A stretch of DNA of 64,000 nt, taken from contig CM052356.1 in NCBI GenBank assembly GCA_028551475.1, positions 15,217,884 to 15,281,883 on the forward strand, in the 5' to 3' direction. This document shows, in pieces, positions 11,619 to 23,841 of the stretch. The position numbers were made by a program, and so were the translations under genes. The number at the start of each line of letters is the position of its first letter. The first letter of the stretch is position 1. The stretch comes from Casuarina equisetifolia (Eukaryota; Streptophyta; Magnoliopsida; Fagales; Casuarinaceae). The notes under the pieces were generated by a model. It had not been told where the DNA came from. It worked only from the letters and a program-made list of their open reading frames with translations, and made no database searches.

Positions 11619-12885
11619 CTAGTTGGTGCCCGAAAAATCAAACATTTCTGTGATAATTTCATTTTCTATCTCTTCTAAAATGGTTTCTGCAACCTCAAGC
11701 TCAATTTCCCTCTTCTGTGGCTCAAAAGCTCTCCAGTCTTCTACTAAATCCGATAAATAATGTCTGTTTGTTGCGTCTCCGGCCTGTCTCTCCCATGACA
11801 TCACTCTTTCACAGACGAGCTTCCCGAGCTCTTCAGGCCCCAAGAATCTTCTGCAATGTTGCCGCCCTCTCTCTCTATTCGCATGGGACTCTACTAGTTC
11901 CCTGACACAATCAAACAGAAGCTGCTCTGTTTTCTGCAGTACCCTTTCCGATTTCAAGAACCGAGGGGAATGGGGAGACTCGCCAAGCTCTTTCTTTACT
12001 CTAATTCCTGCAGAGCTTGGAGAAGCTGATGAAAACGAATCTTCTGGAAGTTTCCCGTAACAAGTCGTTGAATCTCTTCCTGTCTTCTCCTGGCCTTTCG
12101 TTGCGCTGTCTTGTTTCAAAGCTAGTTAATAGAAATGTAGAAAACGCAAAAGGATTATTATAGCTTGTAGTGAAGTTAGTTGTAAACAGAGATATAGCCA
12201 TGAATGGGAGGTACCTTTATGGGAGGGTAGTACTTCTACTGAGACGGGGCCATTCCGCCGACACTTTGCATCTGTTGCAGCCTGTTAACCATACTATAAT
12301 CATAATTTTGGAATCAATGGGCGTCGATTACAAGACTTGTGAGGGGAAGAGAGTGATGGAAAAAGTTGCGTCTCTACCTCTTTCTCGATTATATCACGAA
12401 CTTTCATAGCGGGGACAATTTCTGTTTTAGAGGTTTGATCTTTGCGCTTTGAAGTAGATACTTCTTCTTTATCGCTCTCGGAGCATGAGTAGAAAATCGT
12501 CAGGGCTGCTATCTGGGGAGCATCTCTCTGATCTTGCAACTTCTTCGCCATCCCCGTTCATTGCTTTGACACCAAATTCTTCGTTTCTTTTTCCGGAACT
12601 CTTCAGTCCCTGGTCCTCTTTAACTGAAAGAAGTCTTTCATATACAGCTTTCAGCATTTTGGGGCAGCGTGGGAACCCCTTTCTGCGATTGCTTACGCCA
12701 CAACTGGGCGACCTCTTCAGAAACTTCGTTGAACTGCCATAGGAGCAGCTAAAGTTCCCTTCTGAACTAAAGCTTTTCCTTGTACACCCTCTTTCTACAA
12801 GATAAACCTCCAGGATGAAAGGCTCTTGCTGCTCCTGTGGAAAATCTCCAAGTTGCTTTGATGGTCTGGGCGGTGGGGAAGCCAT
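11619..12885 (-). CDS. DUF4378 / TRM-like protein, with an apparent frameshift
   Basis: The 3' exon (about 11,619-12,121, acceptor AG just before it) encodes about 166 residues with a typical DUF4378 C-terminus: LLFDCVRELVESH, then LVCERVMSWERQ, a DLVEDWRAF motif and an acidic helix ending EEIENEIITEMFDF. The 5' part starts at ATG 12,885 (MASPPPRPSKQLGDFPQEQQ, then EPFILEVYLVERG), an N-terminus I associate with plant TRM27/28-like proteins. TRM proteins recruit TON1/PP2A complexes to cortical microtubules, a role inferred for the family. The 5' frame closes at 12,469, while the next frame is open and carries the expected Ser-rich acidic stretch (FYSCSESDKEE). The change of frame falls near the GGG at 12,503-12,505 (plus strand), so one extra base there, or an assembly error, is likely. 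The splice donor between about 12,300 and 12,400 is unclear. Confidence 0.65.
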
Positions 12886-12909
12886 TATAGGTCTGTGTTT
12901 GGAGGTTTT

Positions 12910-12939
12910 GAAAGGGGTGAAAGGGGTGAAAGGGGTGAA
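12910..12939. repeat. 10-bp tandem repeat (GAAAGGGGTG)x3
   Basis: Three perfect copies lie just upstream of the minus-strand ATG at 12,885, in the likely 5' UTR or core promoter of the DUF4378 gene. The purine-rich copies may be variable in length. Confidence 0.9.
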
Positions 12940-13043
12940 AAGTGCCCTGTTTTGCTAGTTTTGGAATGGGAAGTTTTTAAGTACAGGTGACTTGACTGGG
13001 GGTGGACAAAGCATACCTATCAGTTTGGACAGAGAAGAGCTGA

Positions 13044-13091
13044 AAGTAAAGGGAGATTTGGAAACTTAAGTAAAGGGAGACTTGGAAACTT
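13044..13091. repeat. 24-bp tandem duplication
   Basis: AAGTAAAGGGAGATTTGGAA plus ACTT at 13,044-13,067 is repeated at 13,068-13,091 with a single T-to-C difference. It lies about 160-210 bases upstream of the DUF4378 start codon. Confidence 0.9.
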
Positions 13092-15479
13092 ACCCAAGTT
13101 TTGAACGACAATTCAAGGAAGCTCTGGCTTTTGTCCTTGACAGATAGGAGTTCCCTACGAACTCTCATCCCTGCAGGACATAACGCATTGTTCTTAGGTG
13201 TGGTTTGGTCCACGTTCTTCCATTTCCATGTTTTAGTCATCCATCTTGTTGCCCGTCCTATTTGTAGTCATCAATTCTTACTAAATTCTGTCTCTCTCGT
13301 GGAGGCACATAATTCTCTGATGGTCCTGAAGTGTCTTCCATACATGTGAAGGTCACCCCATGACAACGAAGCTGATGGAAACAAAGGCAAATGAACGCGG
13401 ATATTTCTGAATTGGTAATTTCTTTCCACCCTTTTTATGGCCCTCATATGACTGCAGACGTGGATGTATGTGTAGAAAGATATCTGTATAGTACATTTAT
13501 TCTACATGAGCTTGATTCATGGATGTGAAATAAAAGTGATATCCTATCTTTGGTTGATTTTTTTTTCACTTCATTCTTCAAAAGAGGATGCACTTGTCTT
13601 TATTGGATCTTACTAGTTGAATTTGCGGTCAGTGATTTGACAAGTGGTAGGGACTTAATGAACAAGGAAAACCAGTTTGGCAATAAACATCGTCTTGACT
13701 TCATGCAAATGGAGGGAAAGAATGTTTCAAGTGAAAGCACTTATTCATGCCCACGAGTCTTTCAAATTCTCTATTTTGTCGTGCCTAAGCATTTCAGCTA
13801 GAAAACGAGAAATACTTGATGGTTGTTCATCCCAGAAAAAGGGGGAAAAAGTAATAAAAAAATCCAAATTTTCCTTTAAAATTAGTTTATAAAAGGGTGA
13901 ATGTAGTTTTCACTACAAAAAGATTCCATTGCATGTTGCAAAATATGTAAGACATTGGAACATGAGTCACCAATGATGGCTTGAAACAGTGAGATGTTTC
14001 CTTCATGAAAAACTAGCCAAAAAGCAACCCTCCGATCGACAAATATCTCTTATTCTAACCCAAAATGGCTATAATCTTTTATTATAAATATAGGAATCTC
14101 TAACTCGTATACTGAACAACACCCTGAGACGTCGGAATCTGGTCTGTTCCTCCTCCTCCCGGAGAATGTGCAAAATCACGGGGCACTACTGAAATGAGGG
14201 AAATTGTTGCACCTAACCTTGCACACCTTATCTATTTATATATTCGGTGGTGGTGGATGCTTTTTATTATCTACTATCTGTTATTAAATCTCTTGCATTA
14301 TCTAGTGCTGTGAGGTTCACAACGTGTTTTGTTGCAGATAATGATTGAATGAGAGTGGGCCTCAATTTGCATCAAAATCTAAGTGAAGTCATTGGATGTA
14401 ATCAACACAAAAAAGCAGCGGTGATGACATTTGGGGATGAAAGCATTTACACCTTTGGGAGAAATGAAAGCTACATGATGGCACGCAATTGAATTTGTAG
14501 GACCACCCTTGCTTAACTTTTGTTTAGATAATTGTGCAGAGAAGCCACTGCTTCGTTCTTGCTTTTCTGACTTTATGTGGATCAAGTTTTGGTTCGACGG
14601 GATTTTTCATTGAAAAGGGCATTAAAAACAAGAAACAAAGAACAAAAAGTTTTGCTAAAGTTAGACTAATGGACTCATCCTTGATGGGGGATCAAATTTT
14701 TAGAAAAAGGTTTATAAGGAGATTGGGAGCGGTTATTAGGATATTCCTAATTAACCTACTAGTAAGGAGAATGAAAAAAGATTGAATTGCAAATAATGTA
14801 AAAAAAATATCTAAAGATTTAGGGAATTTACGATAAATTATTTTTACATAGACAAGAATTGATTCTTTCATTATTTAGAAATTTTGCACACATTCTTTCT
14901 AACAGCTTTCATTCTTCCCAACATTTAGTTTTTTTCCAAAAAAAAATCGTATTTAATAGGTAACTCTAGATGAGCCACGATCATGGTAATTATTATTTTA
15001 TCTTTATTCTTAATTTTGATTCCATATATCTAACACTTATATTTTTGAAAGACATTTGATTTAATTTTTTTTTGTTGTAACTAGGAAAGAAGAACATTTT
15101 TAAGAGCTTATGCAAAGATTTTGATGGAGAATTGCAAATTTGTCGAGATCATTAGCAAAAGAGATAAATCCCGTCACATCTCCCCCGTTGCTAACATCGA
15201 CACAAAGCTGTTTATGGGCCGTGAGTGAAGTGTGGGTACCTGATTGACGCAAAGAAAGTGAATGCATCATGGTTTGCCTATTTGGGGCCTACTGGTTTTA
15301 GGAGGCCCCCACCACCAATGGATACTTTGGAACCCGAACCCCCTTTTTTTAACGCAAAACTTTTACTTATTGTCCTCGCTGCAAAAGACCTGCTCATATA
15401 CCAAATGCGTGGGGCCGTGGTTGGTGGTTGGTGGTTGGTGGTTGAAGCCGGAGGTTAGGAATGACTTCATTTAAGCATT
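13092..15479. other. Intergenic sequence, nothing recognised
   Basis: AT-rich DNA with no conserved coding frame that I can identify. The right part has a (GGTTGGT)n-like run at about 15,418-15,445. The short open frames here lack recognisable motifs, and I leave them unannotated. Confidence 0.5.
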
Positions 15480-15650
15480 ACTGGGGGAACTGATGAAAAG
15501 AAGAGTGAAGAGATCGTTGCTTTCTGTCAGCTGCGTATGCAAGATAAGTGGAGTTGTTGAAATAACATGTCAAAGATATGCCATCCTGAATTTTGTGTGG
15601 TCTTTATTGCTACAAGTGTGCGAATTTGTCTCAACAAAGGGCCTATAGAT
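15480..15650 (-). pseudogene. Fossil of KIN-7N exons 6-7 and the intron between them
   Basis: The block resembles 21,990-22,183 inside the KIN-7N gene, in the same orientation. The clearest part is 15,566-15,647 against 22,098-22,180: both have ATGCCATCCTGAA-like or ATACCATCCTGAA-like sequence, AATTTGTCTCA or ATTTGTCTCA, and GCCTATTA or GCCTATAG in the same order. It corresponds to the motor exon carrying the switch I SSRSH motif; here the motif has decayed. Similarity continues through the small intron (GGAGTTGTTGAA against GGAGCTGTTGAA) and into the neighbouring exon. It is a host-gene relic with no coding capacity. By eye identity is about 70-75%, so it is old. Confidence 0.6.
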
Positions 15651-16660
15651 GACCCATGTCAAGAATTTATATTATGTCATCATACTTTTGTGATTCAATG
15701 ATGTTTGACATATGTCATCGTACTTCCTATTTCACAGATTGTCTTGAAGATAAAATAATTTTTTTAATATGGTATTAATGAGAGGAAATGTATTATCTTC
15801 AAGTTGAGACATATAATTCATGAGAATTATAAAAAGAATGAGATAAAAATTATTTCACATTATATAATCTTGCTCATACAACTTTTTTTTAAATAAAATA
15901 TATACCTTTTTCTTTTAATTAAATTTTGATGAGGAAATAGACTTTTAAATATGATCGACCATTTCCTTTCTAAAGATTGCTTTGAATGTTTCAATTGCCG
16001 TTACATTGAACCGAAATATTGATTGACTAGTAACCTTAAATTAAAATGATTGTGGTAGGAGAAATGTATAAAGAAGTTTAATGATAATGAAACTAATTAA
16101 AGCTATGTTTTTCTTTATGCAACTAAATATATAAACTTTAGTCTCGAAAAAGATACCATATGCTCAAAGGATTAGGAAAACCACAACTTGACATTAAACA
16201 GAGTGTGCAAATAAAAATGTTATTTGCTATCAATATTTTTTATAAATAAAACTTTTAAAATATTTATGGAAATAATAAAATTGCTATTACAAATTACTGT
16301 TAAGTATTTAGTATTCTTGTATTAGATGTTATACTTGTCACTAAGGGTTCACAAAAATAAAAAAAAAAATTCATGATTTAAATGATGAAATCATGTTCTT
16401 AGCCCCTAGGCTCAAAGAGACCCTAACCGTCGAGGACATTTGTTGCACTTAGCATTGCTACTATTAAATATGAAGACATCTCTAAATAACTAAAAAAGCG
16501 AGCTTCAAAGGATAAGGACACGAGAAATGAAGAGCTGTATTAGGTAAATCGATTTAAATACATAACATCCACTAAGGTTCATCAAATATACAAATGAAAT
16601 GGTCATAGTTAAAACTGTTAAACCTACCATAACGCTAGAGAAGTGAGCCGGTTTTGATCT
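15651..16660. other. AT-rich intergenic sequence between the kinesin relic and KIN-7N
   Basis: No coding frame or known repeat is recognised. The last part (about 16,560-16,660) is probably the 3' UTR of the minus-strand kinesin gene. Confidence 0.5.
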
Positions 16661-19600
16661 TTAATCCCCAGGAGAATTGGGTAGAGACACTAAATATTGA
16701 GCTCTCATCTTTTCACATTTAGACATAACATCACTATAAAAAGACATACGTGATCTCTGCTGAGATGCAAGTTGTTTAATTATTTCTTCAAGATTTTTGC
16801 TTCTCTGTACTTCAATATTCAAATCATTCAAAGCATTTTCCTTCTGGTGAGCAACCAGTGCGAGCTTTTGAGATGATTCAGAGATCATTTGGTGCAAAAG
16901 ATCTCTATCTTCTTTCAAAAGCTGAAATTCTCTTTCCAAAGTATCATATCTTTCTTTAGAAACCACCAAGAGCTGGTTATTGATATCTAAGTCTTTCTCC
17001 AAGCCATGGTACCTTTCCTTGATGTTGTTCAGTTCATTTCTCAGTTCTTCGTTCGAAAGAGCAGTTTCACCTCCCTGAGTGCAGCCCAAACACAGAAACT
17101 ATATCTTTAAACATGAAAGAAAACAACCTAAACACTATCTATACTTTTCAGCTAGAATGTATTTCTATGTGACTAAATAAAAACTTCATTTCCCTGTGCA
17201 CATAAATGGGACACAAAGCAAAGTCTCTCTCCTTGAAAGGAAAAGAGCATCTGCACTAACTAAACATCTTTATTCAGGGTGTCAATGCTCCCCAAACTTC
17301 TAGTATGAGCTTCGTGATTCTGCTCTACTTCAATAATGCACTAGTAGCTTGCCAAAATCAAGCCTTTAGGAGGGGAAGGGTGGGGGGGCGGGAGTGAGGT
17401 CATCATAAACTCATTTATTTTCAAGGTTTGACATAAACGAGACAATTATACACTCAAAAACTTGAAGTAATCTTATTTCAATCAATCGCAATGAACCCAA
17501 AACATGAATATAACATGTTCACCACTCCGTGTAAATAATTCTTGCATGCAAACCTGCACTATAAAACTATTTTGTAAAACCTGGTTTATATGGTCTCCAA
17601 AATGACGACGAAGAAGCAATTTTGAATTCATACAACATCATAAGAGGGCAATAAAGATGAAGAATTTCAACTGGTTTCACGTAAAGATATTGCCAAAGGA
17701 AGAACTATAGTGAGAATGAATCCCTATGTTTGGTCCTCAAAATGAACAAAAAAACAGATGAAATATGGATTACTTATTTACTTAGTCTCTTACTATACAG
17801 GAAATAGCTAGTCAATAATTTATATTCACTCAGAATAAACTACACCGATAATAAAGAATCAAAACGCTGGAAAAGGGAAAAGGACAATCCTAACACCGCG
17901 ATGGAGAGAAAAAACATAATAAATGAATAATATCTTGATAGTTGTGACCAGGCAGCTACCTTATTCTCACTGCTGCATTTTTGTGTTTGTGATTGCATCA
18001 ACGCTGCAATTGTGCTATTGAAATTCTCATAAAATATTTTGCGTTGTTCTTGAATTAGAGATTTGTCCCCAGAGAAAGAACTATTGTCATCCATTGCCGT
18101 TGAGAAATGAGTTTCCAATGTTGTGAAGAGACTTTTACCAATCTCACTGGTGCTCGATAGCAACTTTGCAGTTGTCGATTCCTTGTCAGACACAAAACTC
18201 TGTTAAGATAACAAAAAACTGTCATTCGATTGGTCATTATTATATGAAGGCTGAAAAAGCAAATATGAGTGCATGTATTTGACCTGTATTTTTGACAAAA
18301 CATCCTCATAGATATCTTTGCAATTCGCCACAGATTCACTTAGCCTTTTTGGGATTTCTTGCATAAGTTTCGCTTCTTGTTGAAGTTCAGATATGTCACC
18401 CATTAGTTGATGGTTCAACCATAATTGCTCCGCATGCTTTCTCTGAAAACATATGCATGGAGACCAAATTATTGACAAAATGAATGGTATCACCGTAGAA
18501 GAAAAGGTTAACCCTATAATATACCCTTCAAGGTTTCACATAGAGCAACAGACGTGGTAATTGAGAAAGTTTATTTCAGACGAAGTATGTGTAATGGAGA
18601 CAACAAGCAACTAAAAAAATGAACAAGCTTATAAGATGAAGTCTCACAAGAAAATTTTAGAAGTGGAAAGTGAAGCTTGGAATTCCTTTTAACCATGAAA
18701 TAAAGCAAGCAAAAGATAGTATTGACTTGCAATTTATAGTATCTACGGATTTTCAGAGTCAAAAACTGAATTTGAAAATATACTAGTAACCAAGAAGAAC
18801 AAGTTGAAGATATAATATACACTAACCTCCAGTTCATTTCTCTCCTCAGTGGCGTTCTCTAATTCACTCTTAAGATGCCGGATCTCTTCTATATGATTAT
18901 CATTTAAAGAAGCCTGACATAATATAGTGAGACCAACAAAAACACCAAAAAATTAGGTTCTAATACAAACATGAAAAAGGCACTTCAACCATGGCCACAT
19001 ATTTCAGATTGTTTTGTACTTTTGGCTTCTTAGTATAAGAGGCAGCAGCTTGAAATTTAAAATTATGTATGTACAAGATAAAATCAAATATGAACATCAT
19101 AATTTTTCTAATAACATGAATTCATTAAGTTCACAAAGAGAAAATCAAAGCAAGATGATAAACTCACAGGAGTTACGCCACTTGAAGGAAGTGGTTGAAC
19201 TTTTCTTCCTGGAGTTATTTCAAGCAAATCAAGGTCAGCTTTGTAACCTTTATTCATTTTAAGCCACATGTCTTCATCAGCAATGTTGCTAAATGTATCT
19301 GGAAGAGGACTATCATCAGGCATCATTGAGTAATTTGATCGCTTGACAACAAAGTCTTTGGAAGATGCCTTGGAACAAGGGGTTCTAAAAGAATCTCCTT
19401 GACATATGCTACCACTGTTATTGCATTCATCACCTAGTTGTCTCACAGAATCCTGCTATTACCAGAAGATGGAAAAACAAGTACATCAACGGCAGAAATG
19501 TAAATTGTCTACATAACAGCTACTATTATGACCCTTTTTAGTGGGTATGTGTGTCTTTTTGGGAGGTAGGAGGGATCTTGGATTTCAGTAGATCTTTTAG

Positions 19601-22600
19601 GGGGAAATTCCAACTTCCATACACACTGTTAGCAGCAATCAGCATTAAGTCATTGGTCTATGCCAATTTTATAAACTAATCGTCTATATACCTATACTTC
19701 ATTGCAAAGCATAAGTCTTCAGTAAGATCAAAATATAGCTATAGCAATGCTTGGTGTCTTATTTGGCTTGCTATTCAGTATCTACACTATTCAAAGATGA
19801 AGATCCAATGTAGATAGAGCAAAATGGCATAAAACAACACCAAAAAGCCAGAACTAGTTAGAGATTTGACCAATCAGAGTCGCGATTGATGTCTTAGGTG
19901 TTGCATGAGGTGAAACTAAAGTAGTACTTTTATGGAGAACTTGAAAAAAAAAAGGGGAAAAGAAAAGAGATTATAATTGGACAAGTTCCACAACAAAAGG
20001 AACTTAAATCAATATCAATGCCGATGAACTTCACAGCCACTAATTTGCATGAGCAGTACCTGACTAGAGTTCATGTGAAACTCTGGAAGCGTTACAAAAT
20101 TGCTACAATTGACAATTTTCATTTGTTGCTCCCCAAGGCATCGATAGCATTCTTTGTGTGATTTCCTCTCCTCTTGTAGTTCCATCTCAAGCTTCTCGCG
20201 CTCATGTTCATACTGAATAATGGATAATAAGTTGAAAAAAGAAATGAAATTGTGCCAATAAAAGGGATACAGCTTATGCTTGCCAAATGGTACTTCTAGA
20301 TTTCACAGATGAAAATAACAACCTACCTTAAGCAAATCATTACGTAATTTCAAGATAACTTGCTCCAGTCCCTCAGCATGGGATCCCTAAGCATGATTTG
20401 AACTGCATAAGTTTGTATATAATATTTTCTCTCAAATGGAAACATGAGATGATCATTACCTGAAGTTTTTTACGAAGCTCCTCAATCTCTAGTTTCTGCC
20501 GCTTTAGTAAGGCAGCATCTGTCAAAATCTATTGGATTTTCATATTATTAGAGAGTCAAACCATCATATTCAAAAAGAAAGTTCAAGAATACAAGATAAG
20601 TAGAACCCAATCACTTAGTATCAATAGCTGCAGAGCAAAAGGTGCTATATGATATCCACAAAAATAAAGAGCTCCACAAAGTGTGAATATATCAAACTTG
20701 GAGAGAAAATGATAGTTCATTGATTCATATATTTTACCTAATCTATTAATACACCATCTGTCTCCTTGAACAATTTCATAATATGCCATTCTTTAATTAT
20801 TTAGGCTGATCAAAAGAGTGTATAAGGTTTAAGCCCCTATAGAGTCAATCTGCCCCCACAAAGTTTATTGATAAATCAATATCATGTTTTGTTAAAATTT
20901 ATGAAACTCTTATGATCGAAGTAGTATTCCTAGCATTATGATGTTTTACTTCATGCAGTCCATGCTTAAGGCTACCGTTTCGTAGCAGAGCGCACGAGGT
21001 TTGCTACATTTCACCATGGGCAAATACTCAATCAATTACCTTTATTTTTGAAGGCTATAATGCACTATATTCTTTTGCTAATTTTTTTGGGATTCCAAAG
21101 ATTAATCGGATATAAAATGCTGAAAAAGTATTTGGTTGGGAAAAGAGACATAAATTGGTGTGACATCACATTTTCCTAGTTTTGAAAAAGCCGGAAAATG
21201 GATCATAAGTGTTTTTGAGACCATATCTTTTACACCAATACATACTCTTGCATGACAGGGATAAAGTTGTAAAATTCTTAAACAAAAAGGAAAAAATAAA
21301 CCTACTTCATTCACTTGAGCGCAATTAGTGATGCGTTTGGCTCTGCTAGCAAATTGGAGAGTTCCCTTTGTTTCTTCAATATGTACCTAAGTGTAACAAT
21401 AACAACTATATTAACAACCAAAAATGTTGAACTCAATGTTAAATGCATAAAGGATAATGATAACAAAGAAAATAAGATAGGAAAAATATAATAAACAGAT
21501 AGTAAACCACCTCTTCAGGTGCTATGGTGCATATAATTGAAGTTTTGGCATTACCACCGAGAGCAGGTTGAAGTATGCGAGTTAGCTTACTATCACGAAA
21601 AGGAATATGAGCCCTGCACCAAAAACTTGTTTAGCCATGACATTTGTGTTTTATCAAATCCAAATCATTATTCCGAAAGAGAGGCAAATACCTTTGCTTT
21701 GCACCGTCACTTAGTTTGTTGATCACATTACCCAAGACCATTAAGCTTTTGTTAATGTATTTTCCTTCCTTCAGACGAACTCCATCAGCTCCAGTTTTGG
21801 CAATCCTTTCAGACCCAGCTAAATCTACCAAATTCTTTATTTATTTTTTTGCGCATCAGAATAAGAAAAGTGAAAATCAAAAAACATAACCAAGAATGAG
21901 GTATCATCTAAAATGTTATAGCAAATTGTTACATAGCATGATGGATAGAGTACAAACCAAGACTGAGACACGGATGGCATCAGTACTTGAGTAATCACCA
22001 GAAGAATTGGTATCCTTCCATTTGCTTTCAATCACCTGCACACATAAGATTGAGTTGCATGAAACCCAAGAGTTCTAAGAGGAGCTGTTGAACCAAAATG
22101 TCAAGGGCATACCATCCTGAAAATCGTGTGGGATCTACTACTACGAGCATTCATATTTGTCTCACCAAAATGCCTATTAACTGCAAGAAATGATTTTTGG
22201 GATTACATATAAGAAAATATTAAGTTAAAACAATGAATTTAAGTAGCTTAAGGCCAATAATTGATGTTATCTTGTCATACCTTCCCCCGATTCTATGAGC
22301 TTTAACACTTGTTCAGAATTGTCAACAATTTCCTCTCTAAGGCCTGCAACGAATATCCCACGCTACAGGACAAGAAAAAATTAGTGATTAAGACATCTAA
22401 CAAACCACAATAAACTATCAAACTTGCAATAACCAACCTCCAAGCTCTCATGAATTTGTAACTTTTGGTTCTCTACCGCAAAAAGATCATTAATTTCTTC
22501 GTTATAAATTTCCATGTAAGAAACCCGAATCAGAAACTCCCGGTCAGATGTCTGGAAGTATTCGATATCCAAAGGCAAATGTGAGAACCAAAAGGTCATA

Positions 22601-23841
22601 ATTACAACCAAGAACATCAACTTCAACAATGTCCACGGGGCCACTTACCATCTGGATTTTTGCAAATATATCTTTAACCGCCCGTTGAATGATCCCTGGA
22701 TCCTTTTCGCAGCCATTCATGGTGAAAGTTTTGCCACTGCTGGTTTGTCCATATGCAAATGCAGTTCCTATGAACATTCGATTTATCAGCTTTAACACTA
22801 ACATCTCAATTACATGGCCATTTAAACAAGTGATCAATTCGCATGCATTTTACATCCAACATCCATAGAAATTAACCGGTGCCTTAGATATGTCAGTTAC
22901 ACCGAGCTGTTTATATAACCTTCTGTGTAGCTAAATTGCTATGTCACGCGAGTTCTGTTTCTAGCAATTCCTTGAGATCCTCAAAATGAATATAATCTCC
23001 CACCATCTGAATTTGTGTTTTATTAGATTAGAAAATTGGCCCGAAAAAGTTTAAATTGAATAGTGAATAAACTTAGAACGAGTGAGCAAGAAGCTTTTCT
23101 TTCCGGAAGAAATTGCAAGAAAAGTACAGAGAACGAGTAAAGGACTTCGATTAGTCCAATGTTTGAGAATTCTGTGTCTCATCAAGCCATTCAGCTCGTT
23201 GGGGCGAGTTTTTGGTTATTCCATAGGAAGAAACAAAGGGCCACAAATATCCTTTTTTTTTTTTTTTCCACTTGTTTTCTGTTTAGTAGACACTTGAAAA
23301 TTCAAATTAATGTTCCCTTTCTCTCACATTCCAGGAGAAACTAGTTTTCGAATATCTTCAGCTAGAATTCTATTTGTTCAATCATTGACCAACAACAACA
23401 AATCGATCAAATTACATTAAGAACCGGAAAGGAGCTAAATCCGAAAAAGGAATACCGTTAAAGCCTTCAACTGCAGCGTGAATAACATCCTTTGTAAGAA
23501 GCTCATAAACCCTAGCATTGGTGCAACTTTCGTCAAATATATGATCTGTCAAAAGAAGAAAAAAAAAAAGAGCAGTGAAACAAACTCACCAGACCTTAAA
23601 GAAACGAAAAATGAACCAATGAACACGCATGTTTTAAATTAAAGTTAATATATACAGATTTACCACAGACAGAGAGCAAGAGAATCGAATACATACCAAA
23701 AGCAAAAGAGACGCCAGAGATTGGAGTGCCGTGAATCTTGTGAAGAGAAATGCGATTGTCTTCAACCCTCCATAATGTTCCATTAAAGGGTTCTGAGGAC
23801 ACAGCAGGTCTTACTCGAACTGCGACACAGATCTTCTCCAT
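16661..23841 (-). CDS. KIN7N: Kinesin-like protein KIN-7N, complete
   Basis: This is a plus-end-directed microtubule motor of the plant kinesin-7 family, expected to act in dividing cells. I placed 18 exons (minus strand, first to last): 23697-23841, 23456-23545, 22649-22767, 22438-22551, 22281-22362, 22113-22180, 21958-22035, 21692-21834, 21511-21613, 21306-21386, 20460-20528, 20327-20386, 20060-20212, 19168-19452, 18827-18913, 18284-18442, 17960-18199, 16661-17074. They sum to 2,490 bases (829 aa and stop), close to the roughly 820 aa of the Arabidopsis protein. The N-terminus [12 protein letters not shown] starts the motor; the P-loop is [10 protein letters not shown], switch I is SSRSHTIF, switch II is [13 protein letters not shown], and the motor ends near [17 protein letters not shown]. 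The rest is coiled coil ([25 protein letters not shown]). All exons are open with GT-AG borders. It lies head to head with RLK1, 2.3 kb apart. KIN-7N is chosen over KIN-7O because of the start and the short tail. Confidence 0.95.
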
